Source: Actinomadura macra NBRC 14102 | GTDB lineage: Bacteria > Actinomycetota > Actinomycetes > Streptosporangiales > Streptosporangiaceae | DNA length: 64,000 bases | Assembly: GCF_001552215.1 (NCBI RefSeq) | Contig: NZ_BCQT01000009.1 | Span: 496,001 to 560,000, forward strand | Direction: 5' to 3' | In this document: one piece after another, positions 8,718-16,751 of the stretch | How the letters are laid out: every line of letters starts with the position of its first letter | How positions within the stretch are numbered: the first letter of the stretch is position 1 | Program-made: the position numbers and the translations under genes | The notes under the pieces: generated by a model | What the model saw: only the letters and a program-made list of their open reading frames with translations | Database searches by the model: none | Told to the model about the DNA's origin: nothing

Positions 8718-8999
8718 ATGGACAGAGATCCGCTGCCATCACCGCCGCCGGTCCCGCCGCCCACCCCCGACCCGGCTCCCCAGCCGGAACCGCTGGTACC
8801 GCCCCCCGAGCCGCCGCCAGGCCCCGCACCGCAGCCTCCCGGGCCGGTGCCACCGGGCCCCGCGCCCGATCCCGTCCCGCCCGGACCGCCACCGGAGCCG
8901 ACACCACCCGGGCCGGCCCCCGACCCGACTCCGCCCGGACCGCCGCCCGACCCGATCCCGCCGACACCGCAGCCCAGCCCGCCACCGCCCCCCGGCTGA
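8718..8999 (+). CDS. small proline-rich hypothetical protein
   Basis: A 93-residue ORF, about half proline, built from degenerate P-P-G-P-x-P-x-P repeats after MDRDPLPSPPP and ending PPPPPG. It has a GGGGGAAG ribosome binding site just before the ATG and does not overlap a neighbouring gene. Composition predicts an extended, disordered chain with no signal peptide. I cannot assign a function. Because the reverse strand can be read as a Gly-rich extension of DUF5998, some caution is needed, but the start signal supports this strand. Confidence 0.5.
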   Translation: MDRDPLPSPPPVPPPTPDPAPQPEPLVPPPEPPPGPAPQPPGPVPPGPAPDPVPPGPPPEPTPPGPAPDPTPPGPPPDPIPPTPQPSPPPPPG

Positions 9000-9035
9000 C
9001 CGCACGACCGGACCCGCCCCACGTGTCACCGGGCG

Positions 9036-9070
9036 GGGCGGTCCGGGAAGACCGGGCGGTCAGGGAAGAC
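9036..9070. repeat. two 17-bp near-identical direct repeats
   Basis: GGGCGGTCCGGGAAGAC at 9036-9052 recurs at 9054-9070 with one mismatch, giving an 18-base period; a partial third copy (TCAGGGAAG) follows. It lies between the proline-rich ORF and the 3' end of the GNAT/acyl-CoA synthetase gene. Confidence 0.7.
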
Positions 9071-9076
9071 GCGCTC

Positions 9077-11518
9077 TCAGGGAAGGCGGCGCGGGCCCAG
9101 CTCGGGCCGGGGCCCCAGTGGGCGCTCCAGGCGCAGCGACACCTGGGTGACCGCGGCGCCGGACGCGTCCGCCATGACCGGGTTCAGTTCCAGGCGCGCC
9201 ACTTCAGGGAGGTCGTAGCCGAGGCGTGACACCCGGAGCAGCAGTTCTTCCAGGGCGGCGACGTTCACGGGCTCGGCGCCGCGGTGCCCGAGCAGGAGCG
9301 GGGCCGTCCGGATGGCGCGGACCAGCTCCGCGGCCTCCACGTCGGCCAGCGGTCCCAGCCGGTAGGCGCGATCGTCCAGGAGGGCGGCGGTCTCGTCGGC
9401 CAGGCCGAAGGAGACGACCGCTCCGAACGAGGGGTCCTCCATGGTGACGATGCGGGTCGGTACTCCCCCGCCGCCTTCCGCGAGTTCGATGCCGTAACAG
9501 GCGAGGAGCTCGGATGCCTGTTCCGGTGTCGCATGCACCGGAGCACCGGAATCAAGCCATCCCTCCACCAGCCCCCGCGCGCGCTGGCGGTCGGTGCCGG
9601 TGAGCTCCGGTCTGCGGCCGGGCGGGCGCTGCCGCCACTGTGCGTACCGGATGACGTATGCCAGCGCCCGGACGGCGTCCTCAGGCGCCGGGTAGGACGG
9701 GATGGACCCTTCGGCCGCGGTGCCGTCGGGCCCGGGGACGCGGAGGTCCGCGGGCATGCCCTTGAAGCCCAGGTACGTCGCGACGATCGGCTTGGAACTC
9801 CCCTCCGCCAGCCGCAGGATCTTCTCCGGAACGCGCAGGTCGTAGCCGCCGATCGTCGGGGGCGTGAACAGCGCCACCACCGCGTCGACCGTGTCGTCCT
9901 CCAGGGCCCCGGCGAGGGCGGCCTCGTACTCGTCGGCGCCCGCGCGGGGCCCGAGGTCGAGCCGCGGCCTGACCTCCAGGCCGAGCGCCGCCGCCGCGTC
10001 CTGCGCGAGGAGTCCGAGCGAGTTGGAGTTGTCGATGATCGCGATGCGGTCGCCGGCGGGCAGCGGTTGATAGGCCAGCAGCTGCGCCACGTCGAACAGC
10101 TCCGACAGGTCTTCGACCCGGATCACTCCGGCCTGCGCGAAAAGCGCGCTCACCGCGTGATCTGGCAGGGTCAGCGCGCGCGCCGCGTGCCCGATCGGAA
10201 CACCCTGCGTGCTGCGTCCGCTCTTGACCGCCACGATCGGCTTGCGCCGCCCGAGCCTGCGCGCGAGCCGCGCGAACTTGCGCGGGTTGCCGAGCGATTC
10301 CAGGTACAGCAGGACGGCCTTGGTCGCCGGATCCTCTTCCCAGTACTGCATCAGGTCGTTGCCGGACACGTCGGCGCGGTTCCCGGCAGAAACGAACGTG
10401 GACAGGCCGAGCCCTCGTTCTGCCGTCCGCTGGAGGATCGCAATGCCGAGCGCACCCGACTGGGAGAAGAAGCCCACCGGACCCCGTCCGGGCATGGTTG
10501 GAGCAAGGGTCGCGTTCAGGCGAATCTCTGCGTCGGTGTTGGCGATGCCCAGACAGTTGGGCCCGACGACCCGCATCCCGTAGGCGCGCGCAAGACGGAC
10601 CAGCTCCTCCTGGCGCGCCCGTCCTTCCGGGCCTGTCTCCCCGAATCCGGACGACACCACGATCAGACCGTGCACGCCCTTGCTCGCGCACTCCTCCACC
10701 ACGTCACGCACAGCGTCGGCGCGTACGGCGACGACCGCGAGGTCCACATCGTCCGGGATCTCCAGGACCGACGCGTAGGCACGCACGCCCGCGACGGCCA
10801 CGGCGGTCGGATGCACCGGGTACACGGGCCCGCTGAAGTCCCCGCCGAGCAGGTTGCGCAGGACGGTGTGCCCGACACTGTGCTCGGCCCTGCTCGCACC
10901 GATCACGGCCACCGAGCGGGGAAACAGCAGCCGCTGGATCGAGCGCGACTCGGCCCGGTGCTCGCGTGCCGTCATGACCTCCAGCGAGGTCTCCGTGGGC
11001 TCCAGTTCCAGGACGAGCTCGATGACGCCCTCCTCGAACCGCTGCCCGACCTGGTAGCCCGCCTCCCGGAACACCCGCGTCATCCGGCGGTTGTCCGGTA
11101 GCACGCTGGCCACGAACCGGCGCACGCCCCGCTCCCGTGCCGCCGCCGCGATGTGCTCCAGGAGCACCGCGCCGAGCCCACGCCCCTGATGCGCGTCCTC
11201 GACCAGGAAGGCGACCTCGGCCGTCTCCGGACGATCAGGAAAACTGTCGTAGCGGACGACCGCCACCATTTCCTCCCCGATCGTGGCGATCAGCGCGACA
11301 CGCCGATCGTGGTCCACGGACGTGAAGTGCTCGACCTCACGGTCGGTGAGGGTCGGTCGCGGCGAGAAGAACCGGTAGTAGATCGACTCCGGCGACAGCC
11401 GTGCGTAGAACACGCGCAGGATCTCGCTGTCGCCGGTCCGGATGGGGCGCAGATGGGCCGTCCCGCCGTCGCTGAGGACGACGTCGGCCTCCCACTGATC
11501 CGGGTAACGCTCGGTCAC
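9077..11518 (-). CDS. GNAT acetyltransferase fused to ADP-forming acyl-CoA synthetase, ATP-grasp truncated
   Basis: An 813-residue protein. Residues about 15-180 are a GNAT domain with the acetyl-CoA loop QGRGLG at 111-116. It is followed by a CoA-binding domain (FPRSVAVIGAS) and the succinyl-CoA-ligase-like flavodoxin folds of ADP-forming acyl-CoA synthetases, with a GHAARAL segment where the phospho-His loop lies. This is the architecture of actinobacterial Pat-type protein acetyltransferases. The C-terminal ATP-grasp part is unusual: after CYGIELAEGGGG (from about residue 674) the sequence jumps to EDPSFGAVVSFG, so about 100 residues that normally bind ATP are absent. The acetyltransferase is probably active and the ligase probably not. 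Start GTG 11518 has TACGCT seven bases upstream, suggesting a leaderless mRNA. Confidence 0.82.
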   Translation of the reverse strand: MTERYPDQWEADVVLSDGGTAHLRPIRTGDSEILRVFYARLSPESIYYRFFSPRPTLTDREVEHFTSVDHDRRVALIATIGEEMVAVVRYDSFPDRPETAEVAFLVEDAHQGRGLGAVLLEHIAAAARERGVRRFVASVLPDNRRMTRVFREAGYQVGQRFEEGVIELVLELEPTETSLEVMTAREHRAESRSIQRLLFPRSVAVIGASRAEHSVGHTVLRNLLGGDFSGPVYPVHPTAVAVAGVRAYASVLEIPDDVDLAVVAVRADAVRDVVEECASKGVHGLIVVSSGFGETGPEGRARQEELVRLARAYGMRVVGPNCLGIANTDAEIRLNATLAPTMPGRGPVGFFSQSGALGIAILQRTAERGLGLSTFVSAGNRADVSGNDLMQYWEEDPATKAVLLYLESLGNPRKFARLARRLGRRKPIVAVKSGRSTQGVPIGHAARALTLPDHAVSALFAQAGVIRVEDLSELFDVAQLLAYQPLPAGDRIAIIDNSNSLGLLAQDAAAALGLEVRPRLDLGPRAGADEYEAALAGALEDDTVDAVVALFTPPTIGGYDLRVPEKILRLAEGSSKPIVATYLGFKGMPADLRVPGPDGTAAEGSIPSYPAPEDAVRALAYVIRYAQWRQRPPGRRPELTGTDRQRARGLVEGWLDSGAPVHATPEQASELLACYGIELAEGGGGVPTRIVTMEDPSFGAVVSFGLADETAALLDDRAYRLGPLADVEAAELVRAIRTAPLLLGHRGAEPVNVAALEELLLRVSRLGYDLPEVARLELNPVMADASGAAVTQVSLRLERPLGPRPELGPRRLP

Positions 11519-11525
11519 GCATCCG

Positions 11526-11531
11526 AGCGTA
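11526..11531 (-). promoter_or_regulatory. leaderless-type -10 element of the GNAT/synthetase gene
   Basis: TACGCT on the minus strand lies seven bases before the GTG start and there is no Shine-Dalgarno, consistent with transcription beginning at the start codon. Confidence 0.33.
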
Positions 11532-11685
11532 AGGCACGCCGTCCCAGGTCGCCGCGCCGGGAAAATCGAGGCTTCCTTGGTTTCGCTGCGCGTTCGAGAC
11601 CTCTTCGGGGGGCAAGAGCTGTTACGGTCAAGCACACGCCCAGAATGCCGCTCGCGCGGGCCGTGTTGATCGAGGTGATGACTCC

Positions 11686-12612
11686 ATGACGCGCGTGGTC
11701 GTGGTCGGCGATCTTATGACAGATACCGTGGCGCGTGCCGCGTTCCCCCTGGCCAAGGGCAGTGACACGCCCGCCGCCGTGACGATCCACGGGGGAGGCT
11801 CGGGCGCCAACGTGGCCTCGTGGCTCGCCTTGGAGGGGATCGAGGTGGCCTTCGTCGGCCGCCGTGGCTCCGACATCGCGGGCCGGAACCGGGACATGGA
11901 ACTGATGGGGTACGGCGTCGACGCCCGCCTCGTCATGGACCAGGAACGTCCCACCGGTACCTGTGTGGTCATGGTCACCCACAAGGGCGACCGCACCATG
12001 CTCTCGGATCCGGGCGCCAACGCCGCCCTCCTCCCCGAGGACATCGAGCGCTGCAAGGACCTGTTCTCCCAGGGCACGCACCTGCACCTGTCCGGCTACT
12101 CGCTCATCAACGAGGGCTCCCGGAAGGCCGCCACCCACACCCTGGACCTCGCCCGCAAGGCGCAAATGTCCATCTCCGTGGACGGCGGCTCGTCCTCGCC
12201 CCTCAAGCGGATGGGCGCCGAGCCCTTCCTGGAGTGGACGCAGGGCGCCCGCCTGCTGGTCGTCAACGCCTCCGAGGCCGAGATCCTCACCGGCCGCGAC
12301 AACCCCGACCAGGCCGCCAAGGTGCTCACCGCCTGGTACCCGCAGGTCGTCGTCAAGGTCGGCGCCGACGGCGCGCTCTGGTACACCAACGGCCGCCCCG
12401 AGCCGGTCACCGTCGCCGCCGAACCCGTCGAGAAGATCATCGACGGCACCGGCGCGGGCGACGCCTTCATCGCCGGCTTCCTGCCGCCCTGGCTGGACGG
12501 CAAGCAGCCCGCCGACGCCCTCACCGCCGGATGCCGCCTCGCCGCCACGGCCATGCAGCACCTCGGTGCCCGTCCGTCCCTCGACGTGGTCGACAACCAG
12601 ATCAAGAACTGA
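11686..12612 (+). CDS. PfkB family carbohydrate kinase
   Basis: A 308-residue ribokinase/PfkB-fold kinase. The N-terminal GGG-x-G-x-N-V-A substrate motif (HGGGSGANVASWLA) and the C-terminal PfkB signature with the catalytic base, DGTGAGDAFIAGF, are both intact. It phosphorylates a sugar or nucleoside-like substrate with ATP in the cytosol; the exact substrate is not evident (ribokinase- and pseudouridine kinase-like enzymes share these motifs). Start ATG 11686 follows GAGGTG at 11672-11677. It converges on the LysR gene with 13 bases between the stops. Confidence 0.85.
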   Translation: MTRVVVVGDLMTDTVARAAFPLAKGSDTPAAVTIHGGGSGANVASWLALEGIEVAFVGRRGSDIAGRNRDMELMGYGVDARLVMDQERPTGTCVVMVTHKGDRTMLSDPGANAALLPEDIERCKDLFSQGTHLHLSGYSLINEGSRKAATHTLDLARKAQMSISVDGGSSSPLKRMGAEPFLEWTQGARLLVVNASEAEILTGRDNPDQAAKVLTAWYPQVVVKVGADGALWYTNGRPEPVTVAAEPVEKIIDGTGAGDAFIAGFLPPWLDGKQPADALTAGCRLAATAMQHLGARPSLDVVDNQIKN

Positions 12613-12625
12613 CCGGGTCGCGGGA

Positions 12626-13663
12626 TCAGGCCAGCGGTGTGTAGGTGCGCACGTCCTCGCGCACCGCGGCCCACAGACGGTTCAGCGGGTGGCCCGCGTC
12701 ATAGCGTTCCAGATCGTCGCGGCGGACGAACGCGCCCGTCATCAGCTCGGCCTTGGGCTCCAGGTCGTCGCGCAGCGTGATCGCGCGCAGCGGCACGCTG
12801 TCGGGATCGTCCCGCCCGGCCATGCCGCGGCCGATCGACCCCGTCACGATCATGCAGCCGTGGACGAAGCCCGATCTCAGCAGCGACAGCCCGTAGTGGA
12901 CGTCGTCGATGTCGGCGACCACGTTCAGCCGGTCCCGGAAGTTCGGCCCGTACCAGGTCGCGAGCAGATCGGCGACCAGTCCCGCGGGCGGCACCACCAG
13001 GGGGACGCCGCCGAGCCCACTCGTCTCCACCGGCGCGTCCGGCAGTTCTGACTCCGGCAGGTTCGTCAGCAGCAGCGCCCGACCCCGCGCGTACTCGACG
13101 ACCTCGTAGTCCTTGAGCCGCAGGTCGCCCTCCGGCGTGCTGACGATGCTGCCGCAGATCAGATCGACCTGCTTGGTCTCCAGCCGCGTCCACAGGTCCT
13201 TCGTGCGCACGTGCGCGACCTTGAACTCCACCTCGCGCTGCCGGAACTCCTCCGACACCCGGTCCCACGCCCGCGACACGATCGGCAGCGTGAACTCCGT
13301 CGTGCCGACCGTCAGCATCCGTCCGAGCCGCCGGCGGCTCCAGTGGATGGACTCCAGCCAGTTGGTGAACGTTCGGCGCGCCAGTTCCACCGAGGTCTCC
13401 CCGGTGGGGGTGAACAGGAAGTCCCTGCCCCGCCCCTGCCGCACGGTCAGCACCTCCCCGCACAGCGCCTGGCTGTTGCGGTTGAGGGTGTCCAACTGCT
13501 TCTGGACGCTGGACTGCTCGCGCCCGAGCACCCGGGCCGCCCGCAGCGCCGACCCCGTCTCGTGCACCACGAGCAGCGTCCGCAACTGATCGAACGTGGT
13601 GTCGAGCAGCGCGGACGGGCATGCCAGCAACTCGTCGAGAGAAGGGGACACGGGGAGGGACAT
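12626..13663 (-). CDS. LysR-type transcriptional regulator
   Basis: A 345-residue regulator. Residues about 15-80 form a winged helix-turn-helix (TFDQLRTLLVVHETGSALRA, then REQSSVQKQLDTL), followed by a linker and a periplasmic-binding-like effector domain (LTVGTTEFTLPIVSRAW onward). Divergent from classical LysR in its N-terminal lead and somewhat long. Start ATG 13663 is preceded by GGGAG. A perfect 10-base palindrome lies 38 bases upstream of the start, where an autoregulatory operator would be expected, and a small ORF is transcribed divergently. The regulated pathway is not identifiable from the neighbours. Confidence 0.82.
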   Translation of the reverse strand: MSLPVSPSLDELLACPSALLDTTFDQLRTLLVVHETGSALRAARVLGREQSSVQKQLDTLNRNSQALCGEVLTVRQGRGRDFLFTPTGETSVELARRTFTNWLESIHWSRRRLGRMLTVGTTEFTLPIVSRAWDRVSEEFRQREVEFKVAHVRTKDLWTRLETKQVDLICGSIVSTPEGDLRLKDYEVVEYARGRALLLTNLPESELPDAPVETSGLGGVPLVVPPAGLVADLLATWYGPNFRDRLNVVADIDDVHYGLSLLRSGFVHGCMIVTGSIGRGMAGRDDPDSVPLRAITLRDDLEPKAELMTGAFVRRDDLERYDAGHPLNRLWAAVREDVRTYTPLA

Positions 13664-13700
13664 TACTACCAGCTCCCGAAATGGCCGAGCGTTCACTGGG

Positions 13701-13724
13701 GCGGGAAATGATGACATTTCCCGC
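13701..13724. promoter_or_regulatory. perfect palindrome, probable LysR operator
   Basis: GCGGGAAATG at 13701-13710 and CATTTCCCGC at 13715-13724 are exact inverted repeats around ATGA. The dyad lies in the divergent region between the LysR gene and the 43-residue ORF, in a locally AT-richer stretch. A second weaker dyad, TTCTA and TAGAA at 13768-13782, lies nearer the small ORF. Confidence 0.6.
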
Positions 13725-13818
13725 TGAACTTATCTCAAGATGTTCTGTGAAACAACTGGACAGAGTTTTCTAACCTCTAGAACACTTTCATCCCGTCCCC
13801 GACCGAGGAAGTGCACCC

Positions 13819-13950
13819 GTGAGCCCGTTCGCCCCCGACCGCCCCGTCCCACCGCCGGACGCACCCGCGAAGATCGTCGCGTCCGTCCCCACCAAGGTCA
13901 GGGTCGAGCCCGCGGACAAGCTCGTGTACTCCGGAAAGGCCGCCCCCTGA
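13819..13950 (+). CDS. 43-residue hypothetical protein divergent from LysR
   Basis: A short ORF, starting MSPFAPDRPVPPPDAPAK and ending VEPADKLVYSGKAAP, with a GTG start well placed after GAGGAA. A Pro-rich first half is followed by a charged segment. It is transcribed away from the LysR gene across the palindrome and ends about 50 bases before a strong hairpin. Real start signals and flanking structure support expression, but I do not recognise the family; it could be the LysR target or a leader peptide. Confidence 0.5.
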   Translation: MSPFAPDRPVPPPDAPAKIVASVPTKVRVEPADKLVYSGKAAP

Positions 13951-14002
13951 GACTCCCGGTTCGCCGCGGTTCTTCTCCGCCGCGGCGCCCGGGCCGTTCG
14001 TC

Positions 14003-14032
14003 GACCCGTGCGCGGGGCCGCGCGCACGGGTC
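14003..14032 (+). terminator. strong hairpin terminator after the 43-residue ORF
   Basis: A perfect 12-base stem, GACCCGTGCGCG at 14003-14014 and CGCGCACGGGTC at 14021-14032, with a 6-base loop. No U-tract, as is common in actinobacteria. A second stem (CCGCCCGCGC at 14044-14053 with GCGCGGGCGG at 14064-14073) follows directly. Confidence 0.65.
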
Positions 14033-14139
14033 GGCCAGATCGTCCGCCCGCGCCGACAGGGGCGCGCGGGCGGGGCGGCTCCGGGCACCAGCCCAGACCC
14101 CACCTGGACTGGCGCCCAACGCCGACCATCCGACACACG

Positions 14140-16107
14140 CTAGACAGATTCCAGAAGGCTCTTGACCTCACGCGCCTGCCAGTCCAGCCGCTCGGCGGCG
14201 TACGAAGCGCGCAGGTCGTCGACGATCCGTTCGAGCAGGTCCCGGTCCCGCTCCGCGTCCAGGTTCGTCATCAACTCGCTCTCGTGCTCGTACGTCGCGC
14301 CGAAGTTCCCGAGCATGGCGAACACTTCGAGGACGTCGCGCCAGAACACGGCGGGATCGATGCCCGTGACACGCCAGTCGGTACGGCTGAAGCGCTGCAC
14401 CACCGCCAGGGTGTGCTCGCCGAGGTCACCGTAGGAATCGTTGCAGCGGTGCTGGGCCAGCGAACAGGCGGTGAGCCCGGCGCGCCGCACGGCCAGCAGA
14501 GTGGGCGGATCATCGGCGTGTTCCGCCTCCAGCTCCTCCAACTCCTCGAACAGGGGGTCGACGTTCTCGAAGGTCGGCAGGCCCCAGCCCGGCGCCTCCA
14601 GATCGAACGGGGTCGCTCCCGCCAATCGCTGGTAGAACGAACGCGGCGAGACCGGGTACAGGTCCCAGCTCCCGAAATGCGCGCGGACGGCATAGCGGCC
14701 GCTCGGAACGTCGCGCATCGCGGGTGAATAGTCCTTGTCTCGGACACCCGTCCGTTCCAGTACCTTCGACCGAGCCTTGGTGAGCGTCTTGCGGTGGCCG
14801 GCCAGATCACCGACAAGGTCCCCGCCCGTGATCCCGGCGGCGGTGAGACGGTCCCTGAGGTCGACCAGATGCGACCACATCCGCTCGTCGGACTCGCCAA
14901 GGTAGGACCGCGAGTTGACCTTCACGTCGAGGGCGTCCCAGTCGCCGCCGCAATCCACCACGCACACGACGCTGAACCACAGATCCCAGTACGACCACTC
15001 GACGCCGGCGACCGTGTCCCATTCCTCCGGCCCGTACACGGTCCACTCCGGGGTCGCCCGGTTGAGCTTCTTCGCCGGTCTGGACGCCTGGGCCTGAGCC
15101 GGATCTCTGCGTCGTACGGTTGTCTCTGGCGACGCCACCGGCCGGGGCACGGTGATCTCCCGCTCGGCCAGCGCGCGGAACTCGGCGCGGGCGGCGTCCG
15201 GGTCGGCGCCGGACAACAGCCGAGCCGCAAGGTCGGCGACGGGCCAGGTGACGAGGGTTCCGGAAACCGCCAGGTACACCCCGAGCTGGCGGATGCGATA
15301 GAGCTCATCGACATCGAGCCACGCATGCGCGACAAGATGCCTCAAGCGCCTGGCCACCTCGGCCCGGTCACCGAGGCTCACCGCGATCAGCGTGCCACCG
15401 ACCATCAGGTCGCCCTCTGCCCACCCACGCACGAAGACGGGTTCGGCGACGCCGGGCGGAATGCCCGCCCGCCCCGGTAGGGCACCGTGCAGCGTCTTGA
15501 CGAGGCCGACCAACTCGCGCACCTCGTCCTCAGGCACGCTCCGGTGGATCTGCTCGACGGTCACGCCCGGCTCCGGCAGCACACCCGCCTCGAACCGGGC
15601 CAGCATCAGGCAGATTCGAGCCAGCCCGGTCTCTGCATCACCGATCACGCCGGGGGTCGAGTGCGCGGTGAAATAGCGCCGGACACGGCCGAGCAGTCCG
15701 GACAGCACGCCCTCCCCCGGCCCGGACTCGTCGGCGTTCGAGACAGACAGACCCCCCGTGCCACGATCCGGGGCGATGTCGACCCAGCCATGAGCGGTGG
15801 GTCGCAGGTCGGCGGCCCTGTCCCGGAACGGGGGCACCAACGCCGCGTGCGACGGGTACCGCCGCGCCACGCCGTCCGCCCACCCATCCGGAGCCATCGT
15901 TTGGAGGGCCCGGAGCGCGCGATAAGGAGGCACCTGCTGCACAAGGGCACACATCCGCAGTGCGAGCGCCCGCTCGGTATGCATTCCGTGCACGCCGGTC
16001 GCGCTGAAAGGCAATCGTCCCGTCACCACCGGCGCCCCGGCGAAGGCACGCGCGCACCATTCACCGACGGCGCCGGAATCCAGTCCTCCGTCCGGCGAAC
16101 CCGTCAT
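14140..16107 (-). CDS. hypothetical protein, 655 residues, no recognised domain
   Basis: A long intact ORF with normal codon bias, starting MTGSPDGGLDSGAVGEWCAR. I recognise no catalytic motif, nucleotide-binding loop, signal peptide or membrane segment. The C-terminal half (from about residue 390, EEWDTVAGVEWSYWDLWFSV) is rich in Trp and acidic residues and reads like a compact alpha/beta region; the N-terminal half is largely helical. The ATG at 16107 follows AAGGGG at a good distance. It lies 3' of an HTH-TPR regulator transcribed the same way but 640 bases away. The function cannot be inferred. Its orphan look and regulator neighbour suggest accessory DNA. Confidence 0.72.
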   Translation of the reverse strand: MTGSPDGGLDSGAVGEWCARAFAGAPVVTGRLPFSATGVHGMHTERALALRMCALVQQVPPYRALRALQTMAPDGWADGVARRYPSHAALVPPFRDRAADLRPTAHGWVDIAPDRGTGGLSVSNADESGPGEGVLSGLLGRVRRYFTAHSTPGVIGDAETGLARICLMLARFEAGVLPEPGVTVEQIHRSVPEDEVRELVGLVKTLHGALPGRAGIPPGVAEPVFVRGWAEGDLMVGGTLIAVSLGDRAEVARRLRHLVAHAWLDVDELYRIRQLGVYLAVSGTLVTWPVADLAARLLSGADPDAARAEFRALAEREITVPRPVASPETTVRRRDPAQAQASRPAKKLNRATPEWTVYGPEEWDTVAGVEWSYWDLWFSVVCVVDCGGDWDALDVKVNSRSYLGESDERMWSHLVDLRDRLTAAGITGGDLVGDLAGHRKTLTKARSKVLERTGVRDKDYSPAMRDVPSGRYAVRAHFGSWDLYPVSPRSFYQRLAGATPFDLEAPGWGLPTFENVDPLFEELEELEAEHADDPPTLLAVRRAGLTACSLAQHRCNDSYGDLGEHTLAVVQRFSRTDWRVTGIDPAVFWRDVLEVFAMLGNFGATYEHESELMTNLDAERDRDLLERIVDDLRASYAAERLDWQAREVKSLLESV

Positions 16108-16751
16108 CACACCCCTTCCAGATACCGATCGGAAGCCTATCTTTTGCGGGCGAAACGTACGGTAAGACGGAGATTGATTCACCAGAGGAGGACAACAAAC
16201 CCGCTACGACCGTTCACACGCCTGACGCAAATGGCTTTTAGATGGTCAGCGGCATACTGAAAGGCCGCGCCCACGAGACAGTCCTTGCCGGCAAGTGCAG
16301 GCGCAACCCGCGTTGCGCGACCTACTCCAGCGTGCAGGGCTCAACGCCGCGTCTTGCCCGTCCTGCGCGGCCCGAATGCAGACTCCGACGATCGCCCCGT
16401 CCTCTGCGAAGTCGTTGCCCGGGTCGTGCTCACTCAGGAAGTCCGGCGCCTAACGCGCACATCCGTCCACGCTCCCAACGGATGACGAGACGGCTTGGGG
16501 CGCGGCCTACCGCAGCATCAGACTCGGCCGCGACGCTCTGGCCTGTTCGTGCCCGGGCTGGTCAGAGCGTCGAGCGATCTGTCTCCCGACGTACACGACA
16601 TCCGCCGCGATCCTGGCACCGCATCCGGCCCCGACGCGAGCACGCAGGTTCGGGAGCTGTCTCTTTGTCGACTCCCGATTCACTCACAACCCCTGGACGG
16701 GCGACGCCCCGCCGGTCGCGATGATCGGCGGGGCCTCTGTGTTGCCTGGGA
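16108..16751. other. intergenic stretch without a recognisable gene
   Basis: About 640 bases between the 655-residue protein and the HTH-TPR gene. Open frames of up to 160 codons cross it, but they start without ribosome binding sites and have Arg/Pro/Ser-rich shadow composition. The first part, around 16140-16250, is AT-richer and probably holds the promoter of the 655-residue gene. Decayed coding sequence is possible, but I could not match any reading to a family. Confidence 0.4.

Noticed and set aside
8630-9022. Gly-rich N-terminal extension of DUF5998 on the minus strand
   Set aside because: It is the antisense of the proline-rich ORF, which has better start signals; family length also fits a start at 8629.
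16242-16724. 160-codon ORF on the plus strand between the orphan protein and the HTH-TPR gene
   Set aside because: No ribosome binding site, and a composition rich in Arg, Pro and Ser that looks like shadow reading.
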